64,000 bases of DNA. It comes from Pseudomonas mandelii (GTDB taxonomy: Bacteria; Pseudomonadota; Gammaproteobacteria; Pseudomonadales; Pseudomonadaceae). The stretch covers positions 4,247,501 through 4,311,500 of the forward strand of contig NZ_LT629796.1 of the NCBI RefSeq assembly GCF_900106065.1, in the 5' to 3' direction. The notes beneath the pieces were generated by a model, which was given only the letters and a program-made list of their open reading frames with translations, did not search any database and was not told the DNA's origin. Below, piece by piece: positions 27,136 to 35,794 of the stretch (the stretch's first letter is position 1; each line of letters opens with the position of its first letter). The position numbers were made by a program, and so were the translations under genes.

Positions 27136-28689
27136 TTACGCCTTGCGAACCCGCAAACAGCGCCACAACATCGCCACCATCAAAACACTCACCAGCGCCC
27201 AACCCCAGGCTTGCTGGTTCTGCAACCCTTCACGGAACAGCTGCGGTGCAATGCCGGCGCCAATGATGAAGGTCAGCAGGGCGATTTCACGGCGCGCCGC
27301 GCTCACTGGGCGGCACAGGTAAACCAGCGCCGGCAGTATGAAGGCGACACTTGGAAAGCTGCGATAACGCGGGTCGATCACCAGCTCAAGCATCATCACC
27401 GCCGCCGCAAAACCTGCTCCGGCGACCAGCCAGCCTGCTCGACGCTCCAGTGCATTGAACGCCCGCTCACGCCAACCGGTACGAGCGCTCAGCGTCAATG
27501 CGGCATGCGCCAGCACCAACAGATTCAACCCCGTCAGCAACGCCACCCACAACCATTCACTGGCAAAGCGCGTCGTGACCCGCGCCAGATCACCCCAGGC
27601 GCCAATCGAGCACGCCGCCAGTGCGCCGAGCAGCGGCAGCACCAGTGCAGCGCGGGTGGTGCGTACACGCCCGCCAAGGATCAGCGTGCCAAGAAAAATC
27701 AAACCGCCAACGGCCAGCCACTGCGACCAGTACGGCACGTTCGACACGGGACCGGCCAGCACGCCCTTGTCCTGGCGATCGGCATCGAACAGCCCCCAGT
27801 AACCACCGACCGCACCTTCGCTGGCGCGCTTCCAGGGCTGGTCGAAAGCTTCGATCAGGTTGTAATGCCAGCCTTGCTGCTCGGCCATGATGACAAAACC
27901 GCGAATGAACTTGGCTTCGTTAACCCGGCTCGGCAGGGCGGTTTCGCGCTGACGGCCTTCGCTCGGCCAGCCGGTTTCGCCAATCACCACGTCCTTGGGC
28001 GCGAATTTGTTGCCGAACACCTGACGCACTTCGGCCACATGCTGCAGCGCGGCGTCGATGTTCGAGGGATCATCTTCCCAGTACGGCAGCAAATGGATGG
28101 TCAGGAAATCCACTGCCGGGGCGATTTCCGGGTGCTTGAGCCAAAACTCCCAGACATCGGCGTAAGTCACCGGTTGCTTGACCTGGCTTTTGACTTTATT
28201 GATCAGTTTTGCCAACTGCGCACCCGTGACTTCCTTGCGCAGCAGGGTTTCGTTGCCGACGATCACCGAGGTCACCACGTCCGCGTTGGCGTTGGCCGAG
28301 GCGATCAGCAGGTCGACTTCTTTCTCTGTGTCCACCGGGTTGCTGTTGACCCAGGCGCCAATCATCAGTTTCAAACCATGCTTGCGCGCCAGGTCGGGCA
28401 ACGCCTCGAGGCCGGTCATGGAATAGGTGCGGATGCACTCGAAGCTTTTGGCCAGCAGCGCGAGGTCGGCGTCCATGCGCTCGGGGCGCAACTTGAACGG
28501 CACGTCGAACGGCGACTGGTCCTTGTCGAACGGGGTGTAGGAGGCGCATTGCAGCTTGTGCGTCGCGCTGGCCACGTCCGGCAGAATCACCGGTTTGCCA
28601 AGGCCGTACCAAAAGCCGCCAAGGGCAAACAGCCCCAGCAGGCAAGCGAAGAGATAAGCCAGAAAAGGAAAGCGGGAGGTCGCGGGCAT
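27136..28689 (-). CDS. Membrane-anchored glycoside hydrolase family 17 (beta-1,3-glucan) protein
   Basis: 517 residues. After an N-terminal anchor (about 7-29) comes a GH17 TIM barrel (about 45-300), starting LQCASYTPFDKDQSPF, with probable proton donor in VIVGNETLLRKEV and nucleophile in VIGETGWPSEG. The C-terminal third has six or more membrane helices. Related proteins, including the C-terminal part of NdvB, act on beta-1,3-glucans as hydrolases or glucosyltransferases, so a role in periplasmic glucan remodelling is plausible. The ATG at 28689 was chosen because it directly precedes the anchor; the longer frame upstream lacks coding character. Confidence 0.8.
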   Translation of the reverse strand: MPATSRFPFLAYLFACLLGLFALGGFWYGLGKPVILPDVASATHKLQCASYTPFDKDQSPFDVPFKLRPERMDADLALLAKSFECIRTYSMTGLEALPDLARKHGLKLMIGAWVNSNPVDTEKEVDLLIASANANADVVTSVIVGNETLLRKEVTGAQLAKLINKVKSQVKQPVTYADVWEFWLKHPEIAPAVDFLTIHLLPYWEDDPSNIDAALQHVAEVRQVFGNKFAPKDVVIGETGWPSEGRQRETALPSRVNEAKFIRGFVIMAEQQGWHYNLIEAFDQPWKRASEGAVGGYWGLFDADRQDKGVLAGPVSNVPYWSQWLAVGGLIFLGTLILGGRVRTTRAALVLPLLGALAACSIGAWGDLARVTTRFASEWLWVALLTGLNLLVLAHAALTLSARTGWRERAFNALERRAGWLVAGAGFAAAVMMLELVIDPRYRSFPSVAFILPALVYLCRPVSAARREIALLTFIIGAGIAPQLFREGLQNQQAWGWALVSVLMVAMLWRCLRVRKA

Positions 28690-29030
28690 GGTCAGGCCGT
28701 CTGGGAGCAAAGCCGCGCATGTTACCTTCATTTGCCCCGCGCTAGGGGGCTTGCATGATTTTGACATGCAAAGTTCGGGCGGATTGGTCGGCGCACTCCA
28801 GGCGGTCGTGATTAATGGCGTTCTGATGTCGTTTCTCGATGCCTTGAGGTCGCTGACAGCACAGGTTCCGGTTGTCGTCAGGTTGATTATCGAGGCATCA
28901 GTGCTCTCATGGAAAATCACGCTGATGTTCGAACGAGTTTGCGGTGGGCGTGATGGGGGCGCTGTGCACCATAACAATACGTTGACGCGACTCGGCACCC
29001 GTCGAGCGCAGCACTTTCGGGGAAGTAACG
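28690..29030. other. Divergent intergenic region, no gene
   Basis: 341 bases between the divergent GH17 and betX genes. It is less GC-rich than the flanking genes and should carry both promoters, but no confident -35/-10 pair or known operator was identified. An imperfect inverted repeat pairs GATGCCT near 28838 with AGGCATC near 28895. Confidence 0.5.
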
Positions 29031-29882
29031 ATGAAGATGCGACGACTTTTAGGCGCAGGTGCCGCTCTGGTGCTCACGATTGGTTCCACAATGGCCAATG
29101 CCGAGAGCAAAACCCTGAGCATCGGTTACGTTGACGGTTGGTCCGACAGCGTCGCGACCACGCATGTGGCCGCCGAAGTGATCAAGCAAAAGCTGGGTTA
29201 TGACGTGAAACTGCAAGCCGTCGCCACCGGGATCATGTGGCAGGGTGTGGCCACCGGCAAACTCGACGCCATGTTGTCCGCCTGGCTGCCGGTGACTCAC
29301 GGCGAATACTGGACCAAGAACAAGGATCAAGTCGTCGATTACGGTCCGAACTTCAAGGATGCAAAAATCGGCTTGATCGTGCCGGAGTACGTCAAGGCTA
29401 AAACCATCGATGACCTGAAAACTGACGACACCTTCAAAAAACGCATCGTCGGCATCGACGCCGGTTCGGGCGTGATGCTTAAAACCGAGCAGGCGATCAA
29501 GGATTACGATCTGACCGGGTATCAACTCAAGGCCAGTTCCGGCGCCGGCATGATTGCCGAGCTGACCCGTGCCGAGAAGAAAAACGAATCCATCGCTGTG
29601 ACCGGTTGGGTACCGCACTGGATGTTCGCCAAGTGGAAACTGCGCTTCCTGGACGACCCGAAAGGCGTTTATGGCGCGGCTGAAACCGTGAACAACATCG
29701 GCAGCAAAGAACTGGCCACCAAGGCGCCGGAAGTTGCCAAGTTCCTGAAGAACTTCCAGTGGGCCTCGAAAGACGAAATCGGCGAAGTCATGTTGGCGAT
29801 TCAAGACGGCGCCAAGCCTGACGCCGCGGCGAAAGATTGGGTGGCCAAACACCCTGAGCGCGTTGCAGACTGGATCAAGTGA
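29031..29882 (+). CDS. betX: Glycine betaine-type substrate-binding protein (BetX-like)
   Basis: 283 residues: a signal peptide ending ANAE (about residue 24) and an OpuAC/ProX-type periplasmic binding domain with aromatic-box residues (GYVDGWSDSVATTHV; AWLPVTHGEYW; TGWVPHWMFAKWKLRFLDD). It has no permease next to it. P. aeruginosa has a similar orphan, BetX, which sits beside the same DUF485/ActP pair and hands betaine to the Cbc ABC transporter; this gene has the same neighbours. GGGGAAG is well placed before the ATG. Confidence 0.85.
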   Translation: MKMRRLLGAGAALVLTIGSTMANAESKTLSIGYVDGWSDSVATTHVAAEVIKQKLGYDVKLQAVATGIMWQGVATGKLDAMLSAWLPVTHGEYWTKNKDQVVDYGPNFKDAKIGLIVPEYVKAKTIDDLKTDDTFKKRIVGIDAGSGVMLKTEQAIKDYDLTGYQLKASSGAGMIAELTRAEKKNESIAVTGWVPHWMFAKWKLRFLDDPKGVYGAAETVNNIGSKELATKAPEVAKFLKNFQWASKDEIGEVMLAIQDGAKPDAAAKDWVAKHPERVADWIK

Positions 29883-29913
29883 TTTGAGCTGACGGCTCTA
29901 GTCAGCACCTCTC

Positions 29914-29955
29914 AAGGCCCCTTGGCATATTGCCAACGGGCCTTTTGTTTTTTTT
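29914..29955 (+). terminator. Terminator after betX
   Basis: Outer stem AAGGCCC / GGGCCTT with inner TTGGCA / TGCCAA, followed by TTTGTTTTTTTTG. It separates betX from the downstream permease genes. Confidence 0.9.
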
Positions 29956-30025
29956 GTAGGAGCCAGGCTTGCCGGCGAAAGCGATCGTGAGGACGCCTTC
30001 GCCGGCAAGCCTGGCTCCTACAAAA
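29953..30025. repeat. REPIN (GTAGGAGCCAGGCTTGCCGGCGAA class)
   Basis: A perfect inverted pair at 29953-29983 and 29994-30025 with a spacer of only about ten bases. The GCCGGC core distinguishes it from the other REP classes in the window. Confidence 0.87.
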
Positions 30026-30153
30026 GTTGCGTCACACCAGAAAATGGCGATTCTGTCATGTCGTTCTAATACTAAGGTCGTCTGGAACCTGCCCCGCAGC
30101 CGCATAGAGTGGATAACGTTCCAACTTTAATCTGTGCTGCGAGGATAAAAACA

Positions 30154-30465
30154 ATGAACGACAGCATTTACCTCTCGATTCAAAACAGCCCGCGCTTCAA
30201 GGAGCTGGTTAGTAAGCGAGAAAGGTTCGCCTGGATTCTTTCGGCGATCATGCTTGGGCTTTACTCCGGATTCATCCTTTTGATTGCTTACGGGCCGCAT
30301 ATTCTGGGAGCGAAAATCAGCCCCGATTCTTCGATTACCTGGGGCATACCGATTGGTGTCGGGCTGATTCTCTCGGCCTTTATCCTGACAGCAATCTATG
30401 TACGACGCGCCAATGGCGAATTCGACGACCTGAATAATCTGATTCTCAAGGAGGCTCAGCAATGA
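30154..30465 (+). CDS. yjcH: DUF485 (YjcH-like) membrane protein
   Basis: 103 residues: a cytoplasmic N-terminal segment with the DUF485 pattern ([21 protein letters not shown]), two membrane helices (about 27-48 and 64-83) and a charged tail ([14 protein letters not shown]). It is nearly always encoded directly before ActP and is thought to assist the symporter; its exact role is unknown. ATG 30154 follows GAGGA at good spacing. The stop overlaps the actP start as ATGA. Confidence 0.92.
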   Translation: MNDSIYLSIQNSPRFKELVSKRERFAWILSAIMLGLYSGFILLIAYGPHILGAKISPDSSITWGIPIGVGLILSAFILTAIYVRRANGEFDDLNNLILKEAQQ

Positions 30466-32120
30466 TCCGGCGTCTATTGGCTCTATTGAGCGTTGCAGCA
30501 TTCGCACCGGGTGCCTGGGCGGCTGAAGCCCTGACCGGCGCGGTTCAGAAACAACCGCTGAACGTCGCCGCGATCCTGATGTTCGTGGCGTTCGTCGGCG
30601 CGACTTTGTATATCACCTACTGGGCTTCCAAGAAAAATAACTCGGCGGCCGACTACTATGCGGCCGGCGGCAAGATCACCGGTTTCCAGAATGGTCTGGC
30701 GATTGCCGGTGACTACATGTCCGCGGCGTCCTTCCTGGGTATTTCCGCCCTGGTGTTCACTTCCGGCTACGATGGCCTGATCTACTCGATCGGCTTCCTG
30801 GTGGGTTGGCCGATCATTCTGTTTCTGATCGCCGAGCGCCTGCGTAACCTGGGTAAGTACACCTTTGCCGATGTGGCGTCCTACCGCCTTGGGCAAACCC
30901 AGATTCGCTCGCTGTCCGCTTGCGGTTCGCTGGTGGTGGTTGCGTTCTACCTGATCGCGCAAATGGTCGGGGCCGGCAAGCTGATCCAGTTGCTGTTCGG
31001 ACTGGATTACCACGTAGCAGTGATCCTGGTCGGCGTCCTGATGTGCATGTACGTGCTGTTCGGCGGCATGCTGGCGACCACTTGGGTGCAGATCATCAAG
31101 GCTGTGCTGTTGCTGTCCGGTGCCTCGTTCATGGCGCTGATGGTGATGAAGCACGTCAACTTTGACTTCAGCACACTGTTCTCCGAGGCGATCAAGGTTC
31201 ACGCCAAAGGCGAAGCGATCATGAGCCCCGGCGGTCTGGTGAAAGACCCGGTCTCGGCGTTCTCCCTTGGCCTGGCATTGATGTTCGGTACCGCTGGCCT
31301 GCCGCACATCCTGATGCGCTTCTTCACCGTGAGTGACGCAAAAGAAGCTCGCAAGAGCGTGCTGTATGCAACCGGCTTCATTGGCTACTTCTACATCCTG
31401 ACTTTCATCATCGGCTTCGGCGCGATCCTGCTGGTCAGCACCAACCCGGCCTTTAAAGATGCTGCTGGCGCGCTGTTGGGCGGCAACAACATGGCGGCGG
31501 TGCACCTGGCCAACGCGGTGGGTGGCAGTATTTTCCTGGGCTTTATCTCGGCGGTAGCGTTTGCGACCATTCTGGCGGTGGTTGCCGGTTTGACCCTGGC
31601 CGGTGCTTCGGCGGTGTCTCACGACCTGTATGCCAGCGTGATCAAGAAAGGCAAGGCCAACGAGAAGGACGAGATCCGTGTCTCGAAAATCACCACCATC
31701 GCTTTGGCAGTGCTGGCGATCGGCTTGGGCATTCTGTTCGAAAGCCAGAACATCGCGTTCATGGTGGGTCTGGCGTTCTCCATCGCAGCGAGCTGTAACT
31801 TCCCGGTGCTGTTGCTTTCCATGTACTGGAAGAAGCTGACCACTCGCGGTGCAATGATCGGCGGCTGGTTGGGTCTGGTGAGTGCGGTTGGTTTGATGGT
31901 GCTGGGTCCAACCATCTGGGTGCAGATCCTGCATCACGAGAAGGCTATCTTCCCGTATGAGTACCCGGCGCTGTTCTCGATGGCCATTGCGTTTATCGGG
32001 ATCTGGTTCTTCTCGATCACTGACAAGTCGGCGGCTGGCGTTAATGAGCGTGCGCTGTTCTTCCCGCAGTTTGTTCGTTCGCAGACCGGTTTGGGGGCGA
32101 GTGGGGCGGTTTCTCACTAA
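30462..32120 (+). CDS. actP: ActP, cation/acetate symporter
   Basis: 552 residues of the sodium:solute symporter family with a cleaved leader (ending AWAAE) and about thirteen helices. Family segments include [29 protein letters not shown] and [25 protein letters not shown] (partial quotations: [37 protein letters not shown]). It imports acetate and other short-chain acids. It is coupled to the DUF485 gene by a four-base overlap and ends at a strong terminator. Confidence 0.94.
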   Translation: MIRRLLALLSVAAFAPGAWAAEALTGAVQKQPLNVAAILMFVAFVGATLYITYWASKKNNSAADYYAAGGKITGFQNGLAIAGDYMSAASFLGISALVFTSGYDGLIYSIGFLVGWPIILFLIAERLRNLGKYTFADVASYRLGQTQIRSLSACGSLVVVAFYLIAQMVGAGKLIQLLFGLDYHVAVILVGVLMCMYVLFGGMLATTWVQIIKAVLLLSGASFMALMVMKHVNFDFSTLFSEAIKVHAKGEAIMSPGGLVKDPVSAFSLGLALMFGTAGLPHILMRFFTVSDAKEARKSVLYATGFIGYFYILTFIIGFGAILLVSTNPAFKDAAGALLGGNNMAAVHLANAVGGSIFLGFISAVAFATILAVVAGLTLAGASAVSHDLYASVIKKGKANEKDEIRVSKITTIALAVLAIGLGILFESQNIAFMVGLAFSIAASCNFPVLLLSMYWKKLTTRGAMIGGWLGLVSAVGLMVLGPTIWVQILHHEKAIFPYEYPALFSMAIAFIGIWFFSITDKSAAGVNERALFFPQFVRSQTGLGASGAVSH

Positions 32121-32155
32121 GGCTTCGGGTTTGTCTGTGTAAGTTGCGTTAAACG

Positions 32156-32192
32156 AAAAATGCCCTGGTCGAGAGATCGGGGCATTTTTTTT
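32156..32192 (+). terminator. Terminator after actP
   Basis: Stem AAAAATGCCC / GGGGCATTTTT around a GAGA-centred loop (TGGTC GAGA GATC), followed by a T8 tract. Confidence 0.9.
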
Positions 32193-32270
32193 GTTGGCGA
32201 TGGTATTTGGTGTAGGAGCGAGGCTTGCCCGCGAAGGCGGCCTGACAGCCGACCTGTCTCTCTCAGGTGT

Positions 32271-32424
32271 ATATATCCATTTCTGCGGTAACGGCGGCTG
32301 GCGGTTTCGCCCTTACGGCGAGTCCCTTTTGTCAAACGCCACAAAAGGAACCAAAAAGTCTCGCCCCAAGCGTCCGGCCCCTCGCTAAGGCTCGGCGTAC
32401 CTTCGCTCCGGTATCCATCCGGGG
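32271..32424 (+). repeat. Left arm of a diverged 150-bp inverted repeat
   Basis: From TATCCATTTCTGCGGTAACG to GGTATCCATCCGGGG. It matches, in reverse complement and with about one difference in five bases by eye, the segment at 33129-33287. Similar sequence recurs between genes in fluorescens-group genomes, where it produces spurious ORF calls. Confidence 0.75.
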
Positions 32425-32557
32425 ACACTGCCCTCCGGTCTGCTTCGCGACGACCTACATGCAGCGTGTTCGACTGCGTCGAACGGCGCTGCGCGCCACT
32501 CCCCGGATGAACACCTCCACTCAGCCTCCCGAAAGGGGCGGGTGGATCAAGATCAAA

Positions 32558-32664
32558 AGCAGGCGAGCTAACGCTCGGCCTGATGAGTGGTGAAAATCAA
32601 AAGCTGTACGCCGAACTCTTGTAGGAGCGAGGCTTGCCCGCGAAGGCGGCCTGACAGCCGACCA
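32558..32664 (+). repeat. Direct repeat, copy 1
   Basis: Begins AGCAGGCGAGCTAACGCTCG, continues with CCTGATGAGTGGTGAA and ends with a REP unit plus GACAGCCGACC. Copy 2 is at 32796-32904. Confidence 0.8.
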
Positions 32665-32795
32665 ATCTCTTGCAGGTACACACATTCCACTGTAGGAGTG
32701 AGCCTGCTCGCGATGGCGGCCTGACAGCCGACCATTTTTTTGCGGATGTACACCAAACCCTGTGGGAGCTGGCCTGCCAGCGATGACGGCCAAGC

Positions 32796-32904
32796 TGCAG
32801 GCGAGCTAACGCTCGGCCTGATGAGTGGTGAAGAGCGAAGCGTGTACACCGAACCCCTTGTAGGAGCGAGGCTTGCCCGCGAAGGCAGCCTGACAGCCGA
32901 CCTG
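32796..32904 (+). repeat. Direct repeat, copy 2
   Basis: Same order of parts as 32558-32664 (CAGGCGAGCTAACGCTCGGC, GATGAGTGGTGAA, GTACACCGAAC, REP unit, GACAGCCGACC), with scattered differences. This is a local duplication of a repeat plus its attached REP. Confidence 0.8.
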
Positions 32905-32945
32905 TTCTTGCGGATGTACGCAAGCTATCCAAAAGCAGTGATCCT

Positions 32946-33083
32946 TTTGGCTTTGGCTTTGGCTTTGGCTTTGGCTTTGGCTTTGGCTTTGGCTTTGGCT
33001 TTGGCTTTGGCTTTGGCTTTGGCTTTGGCTTTGGCTTTGGCTTTGGCTTTGGCTTTGGCTTTGGCTTTGGCTTTGGCTTTGGC
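32946..33083. repeat. Perfect hexanucleotide tandem repeat, 23 copies of TTTGGC
   Basis: 138 bases of uninterrupted TTTGGC (AAAGCC on the minus strand). Reading frames through it would encode only alternating Leu-Ala or Lys-Pro and carry no ribosome site, so it is judged non-coding. Perfect copies imply recent expansion or active slippage. Confidence 0.97.
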
Positions 33084-33128
33084 TTTTGACGTTGATCTTG
33101 TTCTCTCGCCCCTTCGGCAGACCTTAGG

Positions 33129-33287
33129 CGATGCCCCCTGATGGACGCCGTAGCGAGGGATCGCGGAGCCTCAGCGAGGCGCCGTACGCCGGGGCGAAGC
33201 CTTTTGGTTCCCTTTTGGCGTTTGAAAAAGGGACTCGCGGTATGAGCGAAACCATAAGTAGCCGTTACCGCAGAAACGGATATGTAC
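33129..33287 (-). repeat. Right arm of the diverged inverted repeat
   Basis: Reverse complement of the element at 32271-32424, including CGTTACCGCAGAAACGGATA at its outer end and GATGGACGCC at its inner end. Confidence 0.75.
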
Positions 33288-33329
33288 ACAACCAAAAACC
33301 CAGTCGGCCCCAAGGCCGCTGAGACCGCA

Positions 33330-33365
33330 CAAACAAAAACGGCCTCTATATAAATAGAGGCCGTT
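33330..33365 (-). terminator. Terminator of gltA
   Basis: A 12-bp perfect stem (AACGGCCTCTAT / ATAGAGGCCGTT) with a four-base loop. On the minus strand it is followed by TTTTTGTTTG. Confidence 0.92.
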
Positions 33366-33401
33366 CCCGGTACAGCTTAAGACGTTATCGCAAGACAGGT
33401 C

Positions 33402-34691
33402 TTATTTGCGGTCTTCCAGCTTGGTGATGTCACGCGACTCGTAGCCGGTGTACAGCTGGCGAGGACGGCCAATCTTGTACGGGCTGGAGAGCATTTCTTT
33501 CCAGTGGGAGATCCAGCCGACAGTCCGCGCCAGGGCGAAGATCACGGTGAACATGCTGGTTGGAATGCCGATCGCCTTGAGGATGATCCCCGAGTAGAAG
33601 TCGACGTTCGGGTACAGCGAGCGTTCGATGAAGTACGGGTCGGTCAGCGCGATCTCTTCCAGGCGCATGGCCAGTTCGAGTTGCTTGTCGTGCTTGATAC
33701 CCAGTTCCTTCAGCACTTCGTCGCAAGTCTGCTTCATGACGGTAGCGCGTGGGTCGCGGTTTTTGTAAACCCGGTGACCGAAGCCCATCAGTTTGAACGG
33801 ATCGTTCTTGTCCTTGGCCTTGGCAATGTACTTGTCGATGTTCGACACATCGCCAATTTCATCGAGCATGGTCAGAACAGCTTCGTTCGCGCCGCCGTGG
33901 GCAGGGCCCCACAGTGCAGCGATGCCGGCGGCGATACAGGCGAACGGGTTGGCACCCGAAGAACCGGCCAGGCGTACAGTGGAAGTCGATGCGTTCTGCT
34001 CGTGGTCGGCATGGAGGATGAAGATCCGGTCCATGGCCTTGGCGAGTACCGGGCTGATCGGTTTGATCTCGCACGGGGTGTTGAACATCATGTGCAGGAA
34101 GTTTTCCGCGTACGTCAGGTCGTTGCGCGGGTACATCATGGGTTGGCCCATGGAGTACTTGTAAACCATCGCTGCCAGGGTCGGCATCTTGGCAACCAGG
34201 CGGATCGCGGAAATTTCGCGATGCTGCGGGTTATTGATGTCGAGGGAGTCGTGGTAGAAGGCCGAGAGGGCGCCGACTACGCCGCACATGACGGCCATTG
34301 GGTGAGCGTCGCGACGGAAGCCGTTGAAGAAGGTCTTCAGCTGCTCGTGAACCATGGTGTGGTTCTTCACGGTGCTGACGAACTGGGCCTTCTGTTCTGC
34401 GGTCGGCAATTCGCCGTTGAGCAGCAGATAGCAGGTTTCCAGGTAGTCCGATTTTTCAGCGAGCTGTTCGATCGGGTAACCGCGGTGCAGCAGAATGCCG
34501 TTGTCGCCGTCGATATAGGTGATCTTCGACTCGCAGGAAGCTGTCGACATGAAACCAGGGTCAAAGGTGAAACGGCCCGTGGCCGTCAGGCCCCGAACGT
34601 CGATAACATCGGGACCAACGGTGCCGGTTAAAATGGGCAGCTCGACGGGGGCTGCGCCCTCGATGATCAACTGCGCTTTTTTGTCAGCCAT
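33402..34691 (-). CDS. gltA: Citrate synthase (type II, hexameric, NADH-sensitive class)
   Basis: 429 residues with the catalytic residues in place: [20 protein letters not shown] (His), [14 protein letters not shown] (second His) and [14 protein letters not shown] (Asp). The N-terminal extension is typical of Gram-negative type II enzymes. It condenses acetyl-CoA and oxaloacetate to citrate. AGGAGG is ideally placed before the ATG. It is divergent from sdhCDAB across a 363-base region and reads from its own promoter (34750-34777). Confidence 0.98.
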   Translation of the reverse strand: MADKKAQLIIEGAAPVELPILTGTVGPDVIDVRGLTATGRFTFDPGFMSTASCESKITYIDGDNGILLHRGYPIEQLAEKSDYLETCYLLLNGELPTAEQKAQFVSTVKNHTMVHEQLKTFFNGFRRDAHPMAVMCGVVGALSAFYHDSLDINNPQHREISAIRLVAKMPTLAAMVYKYSMGQPMMYPRNDLTYAENFLHMMFNTPCEIKPISPVLAKAMDRIFILHADHEQNASTSTVRLAGSSGANPFACIAAGIAALWGPAHGGANEAVLTMLDEIGDVSNIDKYIAKAKDKNDPFKLMGFGHRVYKNRDPRATVMKQTCDEVLKELGIKHDKQLELAMRLEEIALTDPYFIERSLYPNVDFYSGIILKAIGIPTSMFTVIFALARTVGWISHWKEMLSSPYKIGRPRQLYTGYESRDITKLEDRK

Positions 34692-34749
34692 GTGGCCTCC
34701 TATTTATGCTTGAAATCATCAGACAGACCCCCCACGCAGGGCCCGCACC

Positions 34750-34777
34750 ACTATAGTGAGATAAATTCGAATGTCAA
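34750..34777 (-). promoter_or_regulatory. Sigma-70-type promoter for gltA
   Basis: On the minus strand, TTGACA - 16 bases - TATAGT. It would start transcription about 50 bases upstream of the gltA ATG. Confidence 0.75.
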
Positions 34778-34891
34778 TTTGCCTAAAGTCTTGCTCCAGA
34801 AGGCTTTAACCGGACTTTTTCCTCGAAATTGACTGCCATTTACGCCTTTTATCCAACTTGTGCAATGAGCTATTAGGGGAAGGTGAACGCG

Positions 34892-34920
34892 TTGTCATTA
34901 GTAGCCTAACTGTCTATACT
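34892..34920 (+). promoter_or_regulatory. Sigma-70-type promoter for the sdh-suc operon
   Basis: TTGTCA - 17 bases - TATACT. Transcription would begin near 34927 and leave a leader of about 128 bases before sdhC. Confidence 0.72.
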
Positions 34921-34926
34921 CGGCCT

Positions 34927-35054
34927 CCGACCGCCAGGGGCTTTTGGGCCTGCTTTACTGGGGGTCGCACTCCCTGGGTGGTGGGTACCTGACCAGTGCA
35001 CTCCCCAACAACTTTGCCCTGATTGTTAGGGGCTCTTCAGTGTGAAAAAAAGCC
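34927..35054 (+). promoter_or_regulatory. Structured 5' leader of sdhC
   Basis: The leader has a strong hairpin at 35003-35032 (CCCCAACAA / TTGTTAGGGG with one bulged base) close to the start codon, and an upstream pairing-rich stretch (GGGGTCGCACTCCC). I know no named RNA family for it. Confidence 0.4.
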
Positions 35055-35429
35055 GTGAATAGCCAACGACCTGTAAACCTAGACCTAAGGACCATCAAAC
35101 TCCCAGTCACTGCTTACACGTCCATTCTTCACCGAATCTCCGGAATCATCCTCTTTGTCAGCCTGGCCATCATGCTTTATGCATTGGACAAGTCGCTCGA
35201 CTCGGAAGAAGGCTTCGGTCAGGTGAAAGCGTGTCTGACCAGTCCGCTAGCCAAGCTAGTGATTTGGGGCATCCTGTCCGCCTTGCTGTATCACCTGGTT
35301 GCCGGTGTGCGCCATTTGATCATGGACATGGGCATCGGCGAGTCGCTTGAAGGCGGCAAACTGGGCTCGAAAATCGTTATCGCCGTTTCCGTGGTGGTAA
35401 TCGTTCTGGCAGGAGTTTGGATATGGTAA
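35055..35429 (+). CDS. sdhC: Succinate dehydrogenase cytochrome b556 subunit
   Basis: 124 residues with three membrane helices. HRISGIILFV in helix I and the heme-ligand region YHLVAGVRHLIMD in the second half are family hallmarks. SdhC and SdhD anchor complex II, bind heme b and form the quinone site. The start is taken as GTG 35055 (NSQRPVNLDL), because an upstream GTG at 35042 runs into a stop. The 3' end overlaps sdhD by seven bases. Confidence 0.93.
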   Translation: MNSQRPVNLDLRTIKLPVTAYTSILHRISGIILFVSLAIMLYALDKSLDSEEGFGQVKACLTSPLAKLVIWGILSALLYHLVAGVRHLIMDMGIGESLEGGKLGSKIVIAVSVVVIVLAGVWIW

Positions 35430-35791
35430 CTAACGTCACGAACCTGTCCCGTTCGGGCCTCTATGACTGGATGGCACAACGTGTGTCTGCGGTCGTTCTC
35501 GCGGCTTATTTCATTTTCCTGATCGGATACGTCGTCGCCAACCCTGGCATCGGCTACGCCCAATGGCATGAACTGTTCGCAAGCAACTGGATGCGTATTT
35601 TCAGTCTCCTGGCCCTCGTTGCACTCGGCGCTCACGCCTGGGTCGGCATGTGGACCATCGCGACCGACTACCTGACGCCAATGGCGTTCGGCAAGTCCGC
35701 AACTGCAATACGTTTCCTTTTTCAGGCGGTATGCGGCGTTGCGATGTTCGCTTACTTCGTCTGGGGTGTGCAGATTCTCTGGGGTATCTGA
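35423..35791 (+). CDS. sdhD: Succinate dehydrogenase membrane anchor subunit
   Basis: 122 residues, three membrane helices. It has SRSGLYDWMAQRVSAVVLAAY at the N-terminus (first helix; quoted part SRSGLYDWMAQRVSAVVLAA), and the histidine and quinone-site segment AHAWVGMWTIATDYLTP. ATG 35423 has AGGAG seven bases upstream and overlaps the end of sdhC. It forms the second half of the complex II anchor. Confidence 0.93.
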   Translation: MVTNVTNLSRSGLYDWMAQRVSAVVLAAYFIFLIGYVVANPGIGYAQWHELFASNWMRIFSLLALVALGAHAWVGMWTIATDYLTPMAFGKSATAIRFLFQAVCGVAMFAYFVWGVQILWGI

Positions 35792-35794
35792 TTC

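Larger units (their letters stand above)
32211..32900 (+). repeat. Five co-oriented single REP units in the actP-gltA island
   Basis: REP-like units starting near 32212, 32622, 32691, 32759 and 32860, all in the same direction: three of the GAGCGAGGCTTGCCCGCGAA class, one GAGTGAGCCTGCTCGCGATG, one GGGAGCTGGCCTGCCAGCGATG. Four share the same 3' tail, GGCxGCCTGACAGCCGACC. Unlike elsewhere in the window they are not in inverted pairs. Confidence 0.8.

Noticed and set aside
30483..32117. A 544-codon minus-strand frame antisense to actP
   Set aside because: Low-complexity Gln/His/Arg-rich translation, the mirror of a hydrophobic transporter; not a protein.
32200..32950. Repeated REP units as a possible CRISPR array
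   Set aside because: Unit spacing is irregular, the units are of several REP classes, spacers are themselves repeated, and no cas gene is present.
32597..33313. Frames encoding long Lys-Pro or Leu-Ala repeats through the hexamer array
   Set aside because: They are translations of the TTTGGC microsatellite and flanking REPs, with no ribosome site, on both strands.
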